64,000 nt of DNA from Euryhalocaulis sp050486445 (GTDB lineage: Bacteria; Pseudomonadota; Alphaproteobacteria; Caulobacterales; Maricaulaceae), in the NCBI GenBank assembly GCA_050486445.1, contig JBJHDH010000008.1, forward strand, positions 1 to 64,000, given 5' to 3'. Positions 35,057 to 44,654 of this stretch are shown in pieces (positions within the stretch are counted from its first letter, which is position 1; each line of letters starts with the position of its first letter). The notes beneath the pieces were generated by a model that saw only the letters and a list, made by a program, of their open reading frames with translations, ran no database searches and had not been told where the DNA came from. The translations under genes were made by a program, and so were the position numbers.

Positions 35057-37411
35057 CTACTCCACCAGTTCTTTTTTCTTTTTCTTCGGCGCGTTTTTCT
35101 TCGGTCCGGAGCCGGTTGCGCGGCGCGCCTTCAGCGTTTCGGCGTCGGTCAGCGTGAAGGCCAGTTTCGCATCGTCTTTCGGGTCGATGTCGATCTCGAC
35201 CACCCCGCCCTTGCGCAATTTGCCGAACAGGATCTCGTCGGCCAGCGGCTTCTTGATCTGTTCCTGGATCACGCGGGCCAGCGGACGCGCGCCGAATTTC
35301 TCGTCATAGCCGCGCGCGGCCAGCCATGTCACCGCCGCCGGAGTCAGCTCGAACGAGATATTGCGGTCCGAAAGCTGGCCTTCGAGCTGGAGCACGAATT
35401 TCTCCACCACCTGGCCGATGATTTCGGGCGTCAGCGGGCCGAACTGGATCACCGCGTCCAGCCGGTTGCGGAATTCCGGGCTGAACAGCCGCTCGATGGC
35501 CGCGGCGTCCTCGCCCTCGCGCCGCTCGCGGCCAAAGCCGACGGCGTTTTTCGCATTGTCCGCGGCCCCGGCGTTCGTGGTCATGATGAGCGCCACATTG
35601 CGGAAGTCGATCTTCTTGCCGTTGGTGTCGGTCAGCGTGCCGTGATCCATGATCTGGAGCAGCACGTTGAACAGGTCCGGATGCGCTTTCTCGATCTCGT
35701 CCAGCAGCAGCACGGAGTGCGGATGCTGGTCGATGGCGTCGGTCAGGAGGCCGCCCTGGTCGTAGCCGACATAGCCCGGCGGCGCGCCGATCAGACGCGA
35801 GACCGTGTGCCGCTCCATATATTCCGACATGTCGAAGCGCACGAGTTCGACGCCCAGCGTGCGGGCGAGCTGGCGCGCCACCTCGGTCTTGCCGACGCCG
35901 GTGGGGCCAGAGAACAGATAGCAGCCAATGGGCTTTTCCGGCTCGCGCAGCCCGGCGCGCGCCAGCTTGATGGCGGCGGCGAGCTGGTCGATGGCCGCAT
36001 CCTGACCGAACACCATGCGCTTCAGATCGCCGCCCAGCGTCTGCAAGGCCGCGGCGTCGGAGGCGCTAACCTGCTTGGGCGGAATGCGCGCCATCTTGGC
36101 GACCACCGCCTCCACATCCTTCACGCCCACGACCTTCTTGCGGCGCGATGGCGGTTTCAGCATTTCGCTGGCGCCGGCCTCGTCGATCACGTCGATCGCC
36201 TTGTCCGGCAGCTTGCGGTCGGACATGTAGCGCGACGACAGGTTCACTGCCGTCCTGATCGCGTCATTAGTGTAGCGCACGCGGTGGAAGTCCTCGAAAT
36301 AGGGCTTCAGCCCCATCAGGATTTTCACCGTGTCGGCCTCGCTCGGCTCGTTCACGTCGATCTTCTGGAAGCGGCGGGCCAGCGCCCGGTCCTTCTCGAA
36401 ATGCTGGCGAAACTCCTTGAAGGTGGTGGAGCCCATGCAGCGGAGCTGGCCGCTCTGCAACGCCGGTTTCAGCAGATTGCTGGCGTCCATTGCGCCGCCG
36501 CTGGTGGCGCCGGCGCCGATCACGGTGTGAATCTCGTCGATGAACAGGATCGCGCCGGGGAAGGCTTCCAGCTCCTTCACCACGGCTTTCAGCCGCTCCT
36601 CGAAATCGCCGCGATAGCGCGTGCCGGCCAGCAGCGCGCCCATGTCTAATGCAAAGATCGTGGCGTCTTCGAGAACCTCCGGCACATCGCCTTCCACGAT
36701 CTTGCGCGCCAGGCCCTCGGCGATGGCGGTCTTGCCGACGCCTGGATCACCGACCAGCAGCGGATTGTTCTTGCGCCGCCGGCACAGAATCTGGATGGCG
36801 CGCTCCACCTCCGCCGCGCGTCCGATCAGCGGATCGACCCCGCCCTCTTCCGCCTTGCGGTTCAGGTTCACGCAATAGGCATCCAGCGCCTCGGCGCCGG
36901 TCTTCACGGTCTCGTCGCCATCGGCCTCGGATGCGCCGCGCACCGGACGCGGTTGCGCCCCGCCTGCGCGTTTGGCGATGCCGTGGCTGATATAATTCAC
37001 CGCGTCAAAGCGCGTCATCTCCTGCTGTTGGAGAAAGTACACCGCGTGGCTTTCCCGTTCCGGGAAAATGGCGGCCAGCACATGGGCTCCGCTGACCTCG
37101 TCGCGGCCGGATGACTGCACATGGATCACTGCGCGCTGGATCACGCGCTGGAAGCCGGCGGTCGGCTTGGCGTCTTCGTCGCCCGGCGCCGCCAGATTGG
37201 CGTGCTCGACATCGACATAGGCTGTCAGATCCTCGCGCAGCTCGCCCAGATCGACATCGCAGGCGCGCATCACCGCCGCGGCGTCGGCGTCGTCGATCAG
37301 CGCAAGCAGCAAATGCTCCAGCGTCGCGTATTCGTGACCGCGCTCATTGGCGCAGGAGATGGCGCGATGGAGCGTCTCTTCCAGACCTGGCGAGAATGAC
37401 GGCACGCGCAC
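35057..37411 (-). CDS. clpA: ATP-dependent Clp protease ATP-binding subunit ClpA
   Basis: The unfoldase partner of ClpP, 784 residues. The N-terminal Clp repeat domain (ISCANERGHEYATLEHLLLAL) binds ClpS. AAA domain 1 has GDPGVGKTAIAEGLA near residue 222, and domain 2 has GPTGVGKTEVARQLA near 500, plus the sensor and GARPL motifs close to the C-terminus. A Lys-rich tail (KKNAPKKKKKELVE) ends the protein. It lies 22 bp after clpS on the same strand; ClpP is not in the window. Confidence 0.97.
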   Translation of the reverse strand: MRVPSFSPGLEETLHRAISCANERGHEYATLEHLLLALIDDADAAAVMRACDVDLGELREDLTAYVDVEHANLAAPGDEDAKPTAGFQRVIQRAVIHVQSSGRDEVSGAHVLAAIFPERESHAVYFLQQQEMTRFDAVNYISHGIAKRAGGAQPRPVRGASEADGDETVKTGAEALDAYCVNLNRKAEEGGVDPLIGRAAEVERAIQILCRRRKNNPLLVGDPGVGKTAIAEGLARKIVEGDVPEVLEDATIFALDMGALLAGTRYRGDFEERLKAVVKELEAFPGAILFIDEIHTVIGAGATSGGAMDASNLLKPALQSGQLRCMGSTTFKEFRQHFEKDRALARRFQKIDVNEPSEADTVKILMGLKPYFEDFHRVRYTNDAIRTAVNLSSRYMSDRKLPDKAIDVIDEAGASEMLKPPSRRKKVVGVKDVEAVVAKMARIPPKQVSASDAAALQTLGGDLKRMVFGQDAAIDQLAAAIKLARAGLREPEKPIGCYLFSGPTGVGKTEVARQLARTLGVELVRFDMSEYMERHTVSRLIGAPPGYVGYDQGGLLTDAIDQHPHSVLLLDEIEKAHPDLFNVLLQIMDHGTLTDTNGKKIDFRNVALIMTTNAGAADNAKNAVGFGRERREGEDAAAIERLFSPEFRNRLDAVIQFGPLTPEIIGQVVEKFVLQLEGQLSDRNISFELTPAAVTWLAARGYDEKFGARPLARVIQEQIKKPLADEILFGKLRKGGVVEIDIDPKDDAKLAFTLTDAETLKARRATGSGPKKNAPKKKKKELVE

Positions 37412-37433
37412 CTCCTTGGCTGGCGGTTAAACT

Positions 37434-37763
37434 TTACACCTTCTCCATCGTGCATTGCAGGGGGTGCTGCGCGCGGCGCGCGGCGTCCACCACCTGGACG
37501 ACTTTGGTTTCGGCGACCTCATACGTGTAGACCCCGCACACGCCCACGCCGTTCTGATGCACGTGCAACATGATACGGGTCGCATCCTCGGCCGACTTGT
37601 TGAAAATCCGCTGGAGGATGGCGATGACGAATTCCATGGGCGTGTAGTCGTCATTCAGCAGCAGAACGCGATACATCGACGGCCGCTTGGTCTTCGGCTT
37701 GACCTTTATGGCCACGCCGGCGCCGCGATCCGGATCGTTGGTTCCCCGCTTGCGTTCGGACAT
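37434..37763 (-). CDS. clpS: ClpS adaptor protein
   Basis: The N-end-rule adaptor that hands substrates to ClpA. The 109-residue protein has the conserved MYRVLLLNDDYTPMEFV (the D-D-Y-T-P residues line the N-degron pocket) and IMLHVHQNGVGVCGVYTYEVAETK. The ~25-residue N-terminal tail is charged, as usual. The clpS-clpA pair is a standard operon. Confidence 0.97.
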   Translation of the reverse strand: MSERKRGTNDPDRGAGVAIKVKPKTKRPSMYRVLLLNDDYTPMEFVIAILQRIFNKSAEDATRIMLHVHQNGVGVCGVYTYEVAETKVVQVVDAARRAQHPLQCTMEKV

Positions 37764-37983
37764 TGCTCTTACGACTCACACATCCCTCGCCATATTAAAT
37801 AGGACGCATGGGGCCGCGGGAAAGTGGCGTTGCTGCGCCACATTTCCCGCGCCGGGCGAATCGCCCCCCCGGCTCCGCGGCCTCCAGCCTTCCGGTAAAC
37901 GCGTGAGGAACGAAAAAGGCCCGGCGCACAGCCGGGCCTTTTGGGTTCCGCCCCGCGGGGCCGCGGCGGCGTCATGCATCGGC
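37764..37983. other. Intergenic region between phasin gene and clpS
   Basis: Besides the phasin terminator (37914-37942) this 220 bp stretch holds a long near-perfect hairpin at 37816-37850: GCGGGAAAGTGGCG, loop TTGCTG, then CGCCACATTTCCCGC with one bulged A. It lies 50-90 bases upstream of the clpS start, so it could sit in the clpS leader or mark another interspersed repeat. An AT-rich TATTTAATATGG (minus strand, near 37791-37802) is a possible clpS promoter -10 region. Confidence 0.45.
37914..37942 (-). terminator. Rho-independent terminator after the phasin gene
   Basis: AAAAGGCCCGGC (37914-37925), loop GCACA, GCCGGGCCTTTT (37931-37942). The perfect 12-pair stem has T runs in both directions, so it could work on either strand. 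It lies about 40 bases after the phasin stop on the minus strand. Confidence 0.85.
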
Positions 37984-38475
37984 TCAGCGCGCGGCCTGAA
38001 TCTGGTCCATCGCGATGGCGGTGCGATCGTTGAGCGGCTTCCAGCTCTCCTTCATGGTCGAAGCCATCAGGTCGGCCGTACGCGTCAACTCCGCCAGATA
38101 GGAGTCCAGCGCCGTCTTGGCGTAGTCTGCCTGAAGTTCGATGGCTTCCTGCACGCTACGCGCGGAGGCCAGCGATTTGGCGGCCTCCATGCTCTCTTCC
38201 ACCGTCTTTTTGGCGAAAGCCGAGATATTGGAGTTGATCTGCTCTGCGCCGCTGGTGGCGGCGGTGAAGCTGGCGATCACGGCGTCCAGATTGCCCTTGC
38301 CATATTCGCTGATCTCGCCGAACGCGGCGGCGGAGCGCTCGAAGCTCTCCTTCATCGCCGTCTGGCCGGCTTCAGTGAATGCATAGACGCCCGCTTCCGC
38401 GGCCGATTTGGTCTTCGCGGCGGTTTTCTTCGCGGCGGCGGCGGTCTTGGCGGCCGTTTCTTTCTCGTCAGCCAT
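37984..38475 (-). CDS. Phasin family protein
   Basis: A 163-residue protein with an Ala/Lys-rich N-terminus (AKTAAAAKKTAAKTKSAAEA) resembling a histone-like or PhaF tail, then a helical phasin_2-type domain (residues ~55-150, with FEISEYGKGNLDAVIASF-like spacing: GEISEYGKGNLDAVIASFTA). Phasins coat polyhydroxyalkanoate granules. The start at 38475 follows GGAGAGAG; the longer frame to 38571 crosses the probable leader. No pha genes are nearby, so a granule role is inferred from family alone. Confidence 0.85.
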   Translation of the reverse strand: MADEKETAAKTAAAAKKTAAKTKSAAEAGVYAFTEAGQTAMKESFERSAAAFGEISEYGKGNLDAVIASFTAATSGAEQINSNISAFAKKTVEESMEAAKSLASARSVQEAIELQADYAKTALDSYLAELTRTADLMASTMKESWKPLNDRTAIAMDQIQAAR

Positions 38476-38939
38476 AGGTCTGCTCTCTCCTCTAGCGAAC
38501 GCGGCGGCCGTCAGGGGCTTGGCCGCGCCCTTGCGGGTGGCGTTCGTGCTGCGCAGGGGGCATCCCTGCAATGTTCCGTTGATGGGCGACTGCCGCCCTC
38601 TGGTCCTGCTTATTCAGCCCCGCCCCGGCTGTCAAGAAAATTTGTGCAGCGCAACATGAAACTTTTCAGACAATTCAAGGGAAAGGGGCGCTCATCCCTG
38701 CCCGCCACGGCGTTTATTTGCGTTTGCAATATGAAATCGGCGCAAGCGATCACTGCCGCGCCTATGGTAAGGACGGCCTCGAATATGCATGATAATGCGA
38801 GCGCGGGCGGACGGTTCCCGATCAGGAACAGGTCCGCGGGCGCAGGGGTTTCCGCCAGAGGCGGAAAACGGGGGTATTTACGAGGCGGTAATCACTCGCA
38901 GGCACGCTTGAAGCGGCGGCGGGCGCGGAGCGGGCGATC
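38476..38939. other. Divergent intergenic region phasin / carboxypeptidase
   Basis: In these 464 bp I find a phasin promoter candidate (38607-38635), a relatively AT-rich middle (38635-38800) and a hairpin TTTCCGCCagaGGCGGAAA at 38849-38867, about 70 bases before the GTG of the carboxypeptidase gene. No reading frame here has credible features. Confidence 0.5.
38607..38635 (-). promoter_or_regulatory. Sigma-70-like promoter for the phasin gene
   Basis: On the minus strand a perfect -35 TTGACA (38635-38630) is followed after 17 bases by TAAGCA (38612-38607), a partial -10. It lies about 130 bases before the phasin start, giving a leader of roughly 120 nt. Inferred from sequence match only. 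Confidence 0.5.
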
Positions 38940-40394
38940 GTGACTTTTCGGGCCATTTCTCGATTCGGCGCGGTGTTGGTGGCGGTTCTCATCGCCGCGC
39001 CTGGCCTTGCGCTGGCGCAGAGCGGCGGCCGCTACGCCTCTTTTGTCATCGACACCGACACCAATCGTGTCTTGCACTCCCGCAACGCCGACGAGCTGCG
39101 CTATCCCGCATCGCTCACCAAAATGATGACGCTCTACCTCCTGTTCGACGCCATTGAGGCGGGCGAGGTCGGGCTGAACGACCAGATGCCGATTTCGGAG
39201 CTCGCCGCGGCGCAGGAACCCTCCAAAATCTATGTCCGCGCCGGCGCCACGCTGCGGGTCGAAGATGCGATCCTGGCGCTCAGCGTGCGCAGCGCCAACG
39301 ACGTCGCCGTCGTGCTGGGGGAATATCTGGGCGGCAGCGTCGAGAATTTCGCCCTGATGATGACGGAAAAGGCGCGCGAGCTGGGCATGACGCGCACCCG
39401 CTTCCGCAACCCGCACGGCCTGCCGGACGAAGGGCAGATCACAACGGCGCGCGATATGGCGCGTCTGGGCGCGGCGCTGTTCGAAAACCACCCCGGCTAT
39501 TATCATTATTTCCATGCCGAGGAATTCCGCTACGGCAATGTCACCTATCGCAGCCATAACCGGCTGCTGGCCAATATGGACGGGGTGACGGGCGTTGACG
39601 GCATCAAGACCGGCTATATTCGCGCCTCGGGCTATAATCTGGCCACCAGCGCCGAGCGCGACGGCCGCCGTATCGTCGCAGTGGTGATGGGCGGCTCCAC
39701 CAGCCGCATCCGCGACGCCCATATGGCCGATCTCGTGGAGCAGGCTTTCGTGGCGCTTGCCGATGGCGGCGAAGAGCCCTTCCTGGTCGCCACACTCACC
39801 CCGGACGGGCTGCCCATCTCGCATATCGTTGGCGCGCCGATCCCGCCCGATCACGAAACCATGCTCGCTAACCGGCAGGAACAGGCGCGCGCCTTCGCCT
39901 TCGCCATGACGCGCCCGGCCGAGCATGGCGACGCCCGCTCCGACCGCGGCGTCCGCATCGTTCTGTCCGACACCGCCGGCGCGCCCGCTCCGGAAGAACG
40001 CGCACGCGCCCAGGAACCCGCGCAGACGGGCGACAGCGACACGCCGCCCCCTGCCACGTTCCGCACGCCGATCCAGCCGGCTCCGCCGCCGGAAGACCGG
40101 CGCGAGGCAGCGCTGCGCACTGTGCTGCGCGATGACAACGACGCCTTCGGCCTAGGCTGGCAGATTCAGGTCGGCGCCTATCGTGACCAGGAAACGGCGC
40201 TGAGCCGCCTCGCCCAGCTGGAAGAGATGGCGCTCTCCGTACTCGCCGGCGCTGCGCGGCGGGTGGAAAACGCCACGCTGGAAGAGGGGGCCTGGTATCG
40301 CGCCCGCTTCTACGGTCTCACCGAAACCGCCGCGCGCGAGGCCTGCTCCGTGCTCGCCGCCCAGGGCGACGGCTGCTTCCCGGTCCGCCCGTAA
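38940..40394 (+). CDS. D-alanyl-D-alanine carboxypeptidase with C-terminal SPOR domain
   Basis: A 484-residue secreted penicillin-binding protein that trims the terminal D-Ala from peptidoglycan stems. Signal peptide about 1-26 (ends GLALA-Q). The S11 peptidase motifs are intact: PASLTKMMT (SxxK), RSANDVAV (SxN) and VDGIKTGYI (KTG). A Pro/Ala/Glu-rich linker (about 330-395) leads to a SPOR-like domain (WQIQVGAYRDQETALSRL) that binds denuded glycans at the division site. Translation starts at a GTG at 38940, preceded by GGAG. Confidence 0.92.
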   Translation: MTFRAISRFGAVLVAVLIAAPGLALAQSGGRYASFVIDTDTNRVLHSRNADELRYPASLTKMMTLYLLFDAIEAGEVGLNDQMPISELAAAQEPSKIYVRAGATLRVEDAILALSVRSANDVAVVLGEYLGGSVENFALMMTEKARELGMTRTRFRNPHGLPDEGQITTARDMARLGAALFENHPGYYHYFHAEEFRYGNVTYRSHNRLLANMDGVTGVDGIKTGYIRASGYNLATSAERDGRRIVAVVMGGSTSRIRDAHMADLVEQAFVALADGGEEPFLVATLTPDGLPISHIVGAPIPPDHETMLANRQEQARAFAFAMTRPAEHGDARSDRGVRIVLSDTAGAPAPEERARAQEPAQTGDSDTPPPATFRTPIQPAPPPEDRREAALRTVLRDDNDAFGLGWQIQVGAYRDQETALSRLAQLEEMALSVLAGAARRVENATLEEGAWYRARFYGLTETAAREACSVLAAQGDGCFPVRP

Positions 40395-40554
40395 GGGACA
40401 GTCATAATCTTCCTATTACGGAAATGCCGGAGAGGGGCGAGCATCAGCTTTTCCCTCCATGGTTGAAATCGTCCCCTGCCCCCCTCAATAATGAGGCGCG
40501 CGGTCCTCACGCTGTTCAGGCCATGGCCAGCGAGGCGCCCGTTCGGGAGCGGCG

Positions 40555-42171
40555 ATGCGAACGCGATTATGGCCTCTGATTGCCAGTCTGGCCTCCGCTG
40601 GTTTTCCCCTCTGCGGACATGCCAATGATTCAGCCGTCCGTTTCACACAGGGCGATTGGGAACTGGCGTGTGACAACACGCGAGTATGCAGGGCTGCGGG
40701 ATACCAGCGCGATGGCGACCCGCTGACGGTATCCGTACTTTTGACCCGTCAGGCGGGTCCAGATCAGCCGGTGAGCGCGGAATTGATGATCGGCCACATG
40801 GAGGATCCTCCCGGCCGGCGTGAACTCTCCATGCGTATTGATGACATGGCCGTGGCGCCGGTCGTCCTGCTGAGCCACGCGACTCTGCCGGAAGCGCAGA
40901 CGGCGGCGTTGCTCGACGCCCTGCTCCGCGGCGCCCGGATTGAATGGGCCGCCGGCGCTGATCGCTGGCGCCTCTCAGGGGAAGGCGCCGCGGCCGTGCT
41001 GCGCAGGATGGATGAATTCCAGGGCCGCGCCGGCACGCAGGGCGCTATCGTGGAAAAGGGCGCGCGTGACGAAAACGCGGCGGCGGCGCCCGTCGCGCCC
41101 CCGGTTGTAAACGCCGCGCCTGTGCCGGAAGGACCGGAGAGCGCATGGCTTCTTCCGGCTCTCGAAGGGGACGCCTTGCGGAACACGCTGCGCGCTACGA
41201 TTGGCGACGAGTATTGTCCTTATCTGACAGAAGAAACCGAACTCTCCTCCATAACGGAAGCCGACCTCGAAGTGATGGCGCATCGTCTGTCGGATACGAT
41301 GCTGCTGGTCTCCACCAAATGCTGGACCGGCGCGTATAATGAGGGTTTCGGCTATTGGCTGATCGCGGAAAACCCTCCGCACAATCCTGTCCTCGTGACG
41401 CCTTCCGGCGTTGACTATGGCGGCGGCGAGATATTTTCCGGGCATCGGGGCCGCGGCTATGGCGACTGCTGGTCCCATGACGCATGGACCTGGGACGGCG
41501 CCAGCTTTGTCCATACATGGTCGGCCACGAGCGGACTTTGCAAGGAGATCGCGGCAGGCGGCGCATGGACCCTGCCCACCGTCGTCACGGACGTGCGCCG
41601 GGCGGCGGAACCATCGGCAGACCCGGGACGCCGGGTGCTGGAATGCCAGACCGCATTCCCCCCGGCTTTGACCGCGGACCGCCTCACCGAAATGTTCGGT
41701 GCGGAGCAGGTGGAAAACACCAGCCTTCCTGTGGGGGAAGGCTTGTCCGAACCGGGCTCCGTCATCTTCGGCGGGTCCAGCGAAGACCGGCTGGAAATCC
41801 TCTGGCATGACGCCGCGAACCTGGCCCATCCCCGGCTGGTGCGGATACGCGGCGACAGCAGCAACTGGCGGACAGAGCGTGGTCTGTCGCTGGGCGACGG
41901 CCTGCAAAGCGTCGAGCGGCTGAACGAAGGGCCTTTCCGGCTGGCCGGATTCGAATGGGATTACGCGGGCGTTCAGACGGCCTGGTCCGGCGGCTCTCTT
42001 GAACGGACGGAATCCGCCAATTGCGGCGTGCGCATCCGGATGGCGCCGGACGACCCCGAGACCCTGATGGATTTATACATCCAGGTTCTCGGGGATGATG
42101 ACTTCCCGTCCACGCATCCCGCGATGCAGGCGCTCAATCCGCGCATCCAGGAACTATGGCTGGAGTATTAG
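40555..42171 (+). CDS. Secreted DUF1176 domain protein with extra C-terminal domain
   Basis: A 538-residue exported protein: signal peptide about 1-23, then a DUF1176-like region recognised by GDWELACDNTRVCRAAGY near residue 33 and, later, CPYL...STKCWTGAYNEGFGYWL and WTWDGASFVHTWSATSG. DUF1176 proteins are usually about 340 residues; here a further ~190 residues follow (from about RRVLECQTAFP), with no family I recognise. The cysteine pairs suggest disulfides and a periplasmic site. Function unknown. The ATG at 40555 follows GGGAG. Confidence 0.72.
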   Translation: MRTRLWPLIASLASAGFPLCGHANDSAVRFTQGDWELACDNTRVCRAAGYQRDGDPLTVSVLLTRQAGPDQPVSAELMIGHMEDPPGRRELSMRIDDMAVAPVVLLSHATLPEAQTAALLDALLRGARIEWAAGADRWRLSGEGAAAVLRRMDEFQGRAGTQGAIVEKGARDENAAAAPVAPPVVNAAPVPEGPESAWLLPALEGDALRNTLRATIGDEYCPYLTEETELSSITEADLEVMAHRLSDTMLLVSTKCWTGAYNEGFGYWLIAENPPHNPVLVTPSGVDYGGGEIFSGHRGRGYGDCWSHDAWTWDGASFVHTWSATSGLCKEIAAGGAWTLPTVVTDVRRAAEPSADPGRRVLECQTAFPPALTADRLTEMFGAEQVENTSLPVGEGLSEPGSVIFGGSSEDRLEILWHDAANLAHPRLVRIRGDSSNWRTERGLSLGDGLQSVERLNEGPFRLAGFEWDYAGVQTAWSGGSLERTESANCGVRIRMAPDDPETLMDLYIQVLGDDDFPSTHPAMQALNPRIQELWLEY

Positions 42172-42194
42172 GGCGCGGATCGCGCGCCTCACTC

Positions 42195-42485
42195 TCAGTG
42201 CCGCGTCGGGGGCGTGCGGTGCGCCAGCAGCCATTCGCGCGCCGCGCGCTGCGCCGCGGCGATTTCCGCCGTGCTCATTTCATGGGCGAGATCGGCGCGA
42301 TACTGCTTCGCCGCGTCATTGCCCATCATGGCCGCCAGATTGAACCATTTATGCGCCTCGATCAGATTGGCGGTCTCGCCCTCGCCGGTCGAATAGATCA
42401 GCCCCAGCCGGTACAGATCCTCGCCCGAAGGGTCGGCCTGCAACGCCTGATGCGCTTCGCGCACTTCGATGTCGGTAAACGCCAT
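42195..42485 (-). CDS. Small Sel1-repeat-like protein
   Basis: A 96-residue soluble protein with one clear Sel1/TPR-like unit: LYRLGLIYSTGEGETAN followed by EAHKWFNLAAMMGNDAAKQY. Such short solenoids mediate protein contacts. The start at 42485 follows GGGAG and gives MAFTDIEVREAHQALQ. No partner is obvious from its neighbours; it is convergent with the DUF1176 gene. Confidence 0.7.
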   Translation of the reverse strand: MAFTDIEVREAHQALQADPSGEDLYRLGLIYSTGEGETANLIEAHKWFNLAAMMGNDAAKQYRADLAHEMSTAEIAAAQRAAREWLLAHRTPPTRH

Positions 42486-42741
42486 GGAACTTCTCCCACC
42501 TTGAAATGGCGCGCCAGACCTCTTCCCCGAGTCCGTACGCCCCCTCATCACCCGTAACGGCGTCTGCGCGCCGTGTGGGAATCAGTTTTTCGCTCCTGCG
42601 TTTGAAAAACGGTTAAGCCTGACATTCGGGTTCATGCGTCGCGGAATTTTTCATCAAATACCGTGCGAATTCGTGCTGACTGTGGCGCCCGCGCAGCGCT
42701 CAATTTGTTTACAGTCGTGAAGAACGGGTAAATTCAGTCAG

Positions 42742-44529
42742 TTACGAGACCGGCTGGCGGCGGCGGCGCAGCCGTTCTGGCCCGCCGCCCAGCTCTTTCA
42801 GCGCCTCGACCGTGGCCACATAGCCCGCCTCCACCGCCCGGTCGAAGGCGCGCCAGTCGCGCATATCGACGCCGCTCAGCGGCGGAGCGATCAGCAAATC
42901 GGCGACGCGGCTGTGCGCCAGCGCCTCGCCCTGCATCCCCACCGTAGCGGAGCGGATCAGCAGACTCGCAATCGGTGGCGGCTCGCGCAGGCCGTGGCGC
43001 AGCGCCCAGCCGAAAAAACCCGGCGTATCGACAAAGTCCTGCGCGTTGATGGCGCCGACCCGGCTCACATTCACGCCCACAATCGGGCCGCGATGGAAAT
43101 TGCGCATTTGCTCGGCCGGGAAATTGACCATCACTGCGCCGTCCACCAGCACCTGGTCGTCATGGATGCTGGGCGGCACCAGACCGGGAATGGCGACCGA
43201 GGCGCGCAGCGCATGGCGCAACACGCCGCTGCGATGGACATGCGGCTGGCCTGATGAAAGATTAGCCGAAACGCAGAAAAATGGCCGCTCCAGATCGCTG
43301 ATCTCGGTGTCGCCGAAATGCTTTTTCAGGCGGCGTTCCACCAGCTCGCCCTTGGTCAGCGCCACCACGGGCAGCACCCAGTCGCTCAGCGGCGACGAAC
43401 TGACAAAGGCGTCGCGCATCCGCCGCTCCAGCTCGTCATCGTCCCAGCCCATGCCGACGCCCGCGGCGACGATGGCGCCCATGCTGACGCCGCCCAGAAA
43501 GTCGAAGATAAACCCCGCCTCGCGCAGCGCCCGCACCGCGCCGACATGGGCGTAGGCGCGCGCGCCGCCGCCGGAGAGCACCAGACCGATAGAGCGCGCC
43601 GTGATCGTACGCGCCAGCATGGCCAGGTCGTCCTCATTGCCCGGCCGCCAGTGGAACAGCCGCGCCGCGCCGGCCGCCTTGCGCCATTGTCCGGCGCTGG
43701 CGCCCAGCCCCGTCTCGCCGGGGTGCAGCATCACCAGGTCGATCAGCCGCAGCTTCGACAACGGCGAAAAATCCTCGGGGAAGACCGGCCAGGATGGCCG
43801 CGCATCGGCCCGCGCCATCAGCCAGATCCGGTCGGCCTGACGCAGCACCGAGCGCGTCCAGCGGGAATCATTCAGCGCCGCGCAGATCAGCACATAGTCA
43901 TTCTCCGCCTCCATGGCGGCGAGATCGGCCTCGTCCTCCTCCCCGCCATCCAGCGGCGGAGCGCGAAAGCCGATGCGCGCGCCGCCAGCCCGCATCCTCT
44001 CGGCCAGAATCCGGCCAAGGGCCGCGAGATCGACGGAGGGCGAGGCGGCGATCAGCGCAAACACGCGCGGCGCGCTGCTGCGCGGCGTGTTGCGGCGCAT
44101 CCGCGCCACCATCAGCCGGGTCAGATCGCCCATCAGTTCCGGCGTCCGCCGCACGATGGCGAAGAACGCGCTCTTGGGGATCGCGACCACTTCACTGTCG
44201 CGGATGGCGTAGACGCTGGCGCTGTGCGCGTCGTCGGCGAACAGCGCCATCTCCCCCACCGGCTCGCCGGCGCGGATTATGCCCAGCAGCTCCAGCCGGC
44301 CGTCCTCGGTCTCGTTAAAGGCGCCCAGCGCACCGCTGACTGCCAGATAGAAATGGTCGGCCGGATCGCCCCGCAGGAACAACGGCGTCCCCCCCGGCAC
44401 GGCGTACCAGACCGCGGCGCGCCGCGCCGCCCGGCGGCCCGCGGGCCCCAGCCGCTGGAAAAACGGCGTATCGAAGACCTGCTCCGGGATCATGGCCGGG
44501 GAGTGTGGCGTAAGCGCGCCCGGCGTCAA
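42742..44529 (-). CDS. Cyclic nucleotide-binding domain / patatin-like phospholipase (NTE-like)
   Basis: A 595-residue protein combining an N-terminal cyclic nucleotide-binding domain (about 20-130, with GTPLFLRGDPADHFYLAVSG and GEPVGEMALFADD) and a C-terminal patatin domain (about 315-500) with the oxyanion motif LSGGGARAYAHVG, the nucleophile GVSMG and the partner aspartate in VLVDGAVMVNFP. It resembles the neuropathy target esterase / RssA group. It probably hydrolyses phospholipids or lysophospholipids. The phosphate-binding cassette GEMALF lacks the R-x-A residues usual for cAMP contact, so nucleotide binding is doubtful. An ATG at 44493 is an alternative start. Confidence 0.88.
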   Translation of the reverse strand: MTPGALTPHSPAMIPEQVFDTPFFQRLGPAGRRAARRAAVWYAVPGGTPLFLRGDPADHFYLAVSGALGAFNETEDGRLELLGIIRAGEPVGEMALFADDAHSASVYAIRDSEVVAIPKSAFFAIVRRTPELMGDLTRLMVARMRRNTPRSSAPRVFALIAASPSVDLAALGRILAERMRAGGARIGFRAPPLDGGEEDEADLAAMEAENDYVLICAALNDSRWTRSVLRQADRIWLMARADARPSWPVFPEDFSPLSKLRLIDLVMLHPGETGLGASAGQWRKAAGAARLFHWRPGNEDDLAMLARTITARSIGLVLSGGGARAYAHVGAVRALREAGFIFDFLGGVSMGAIVAAGVGMGWDDDELERRMRDAFVSSSPLSDWVLPVVALTKGELVERRLKKHFGDTEISDLERPFFCVSANLSSGQPHVHRSGVLRHALRASVAIPGLVPPSIHDDQVLVDGAVMVNFPAEQMRNFHRGPIVGVNVSRVGAINAQDFVDTPGFFGWALRHGLREPPPIASLLIRSATVGMQGEALAHSRVADLLIAPPLSGVDMRDWRAFDRAVEAGYVATVEALKELGGGPERLRRRRQPVS

Positions 44530-44654
44530 CGCATCCCCGCCTGGCTCCGATCATCACGTCCGGGGCGAACTGGCCCCGCTTTTGCTCCCCTCCCACGCGA
44601 AACGGCCGCCCAAAGCCCGAAATGAAACAGAGGCGCGGCCTATTGGAGGGTGTG

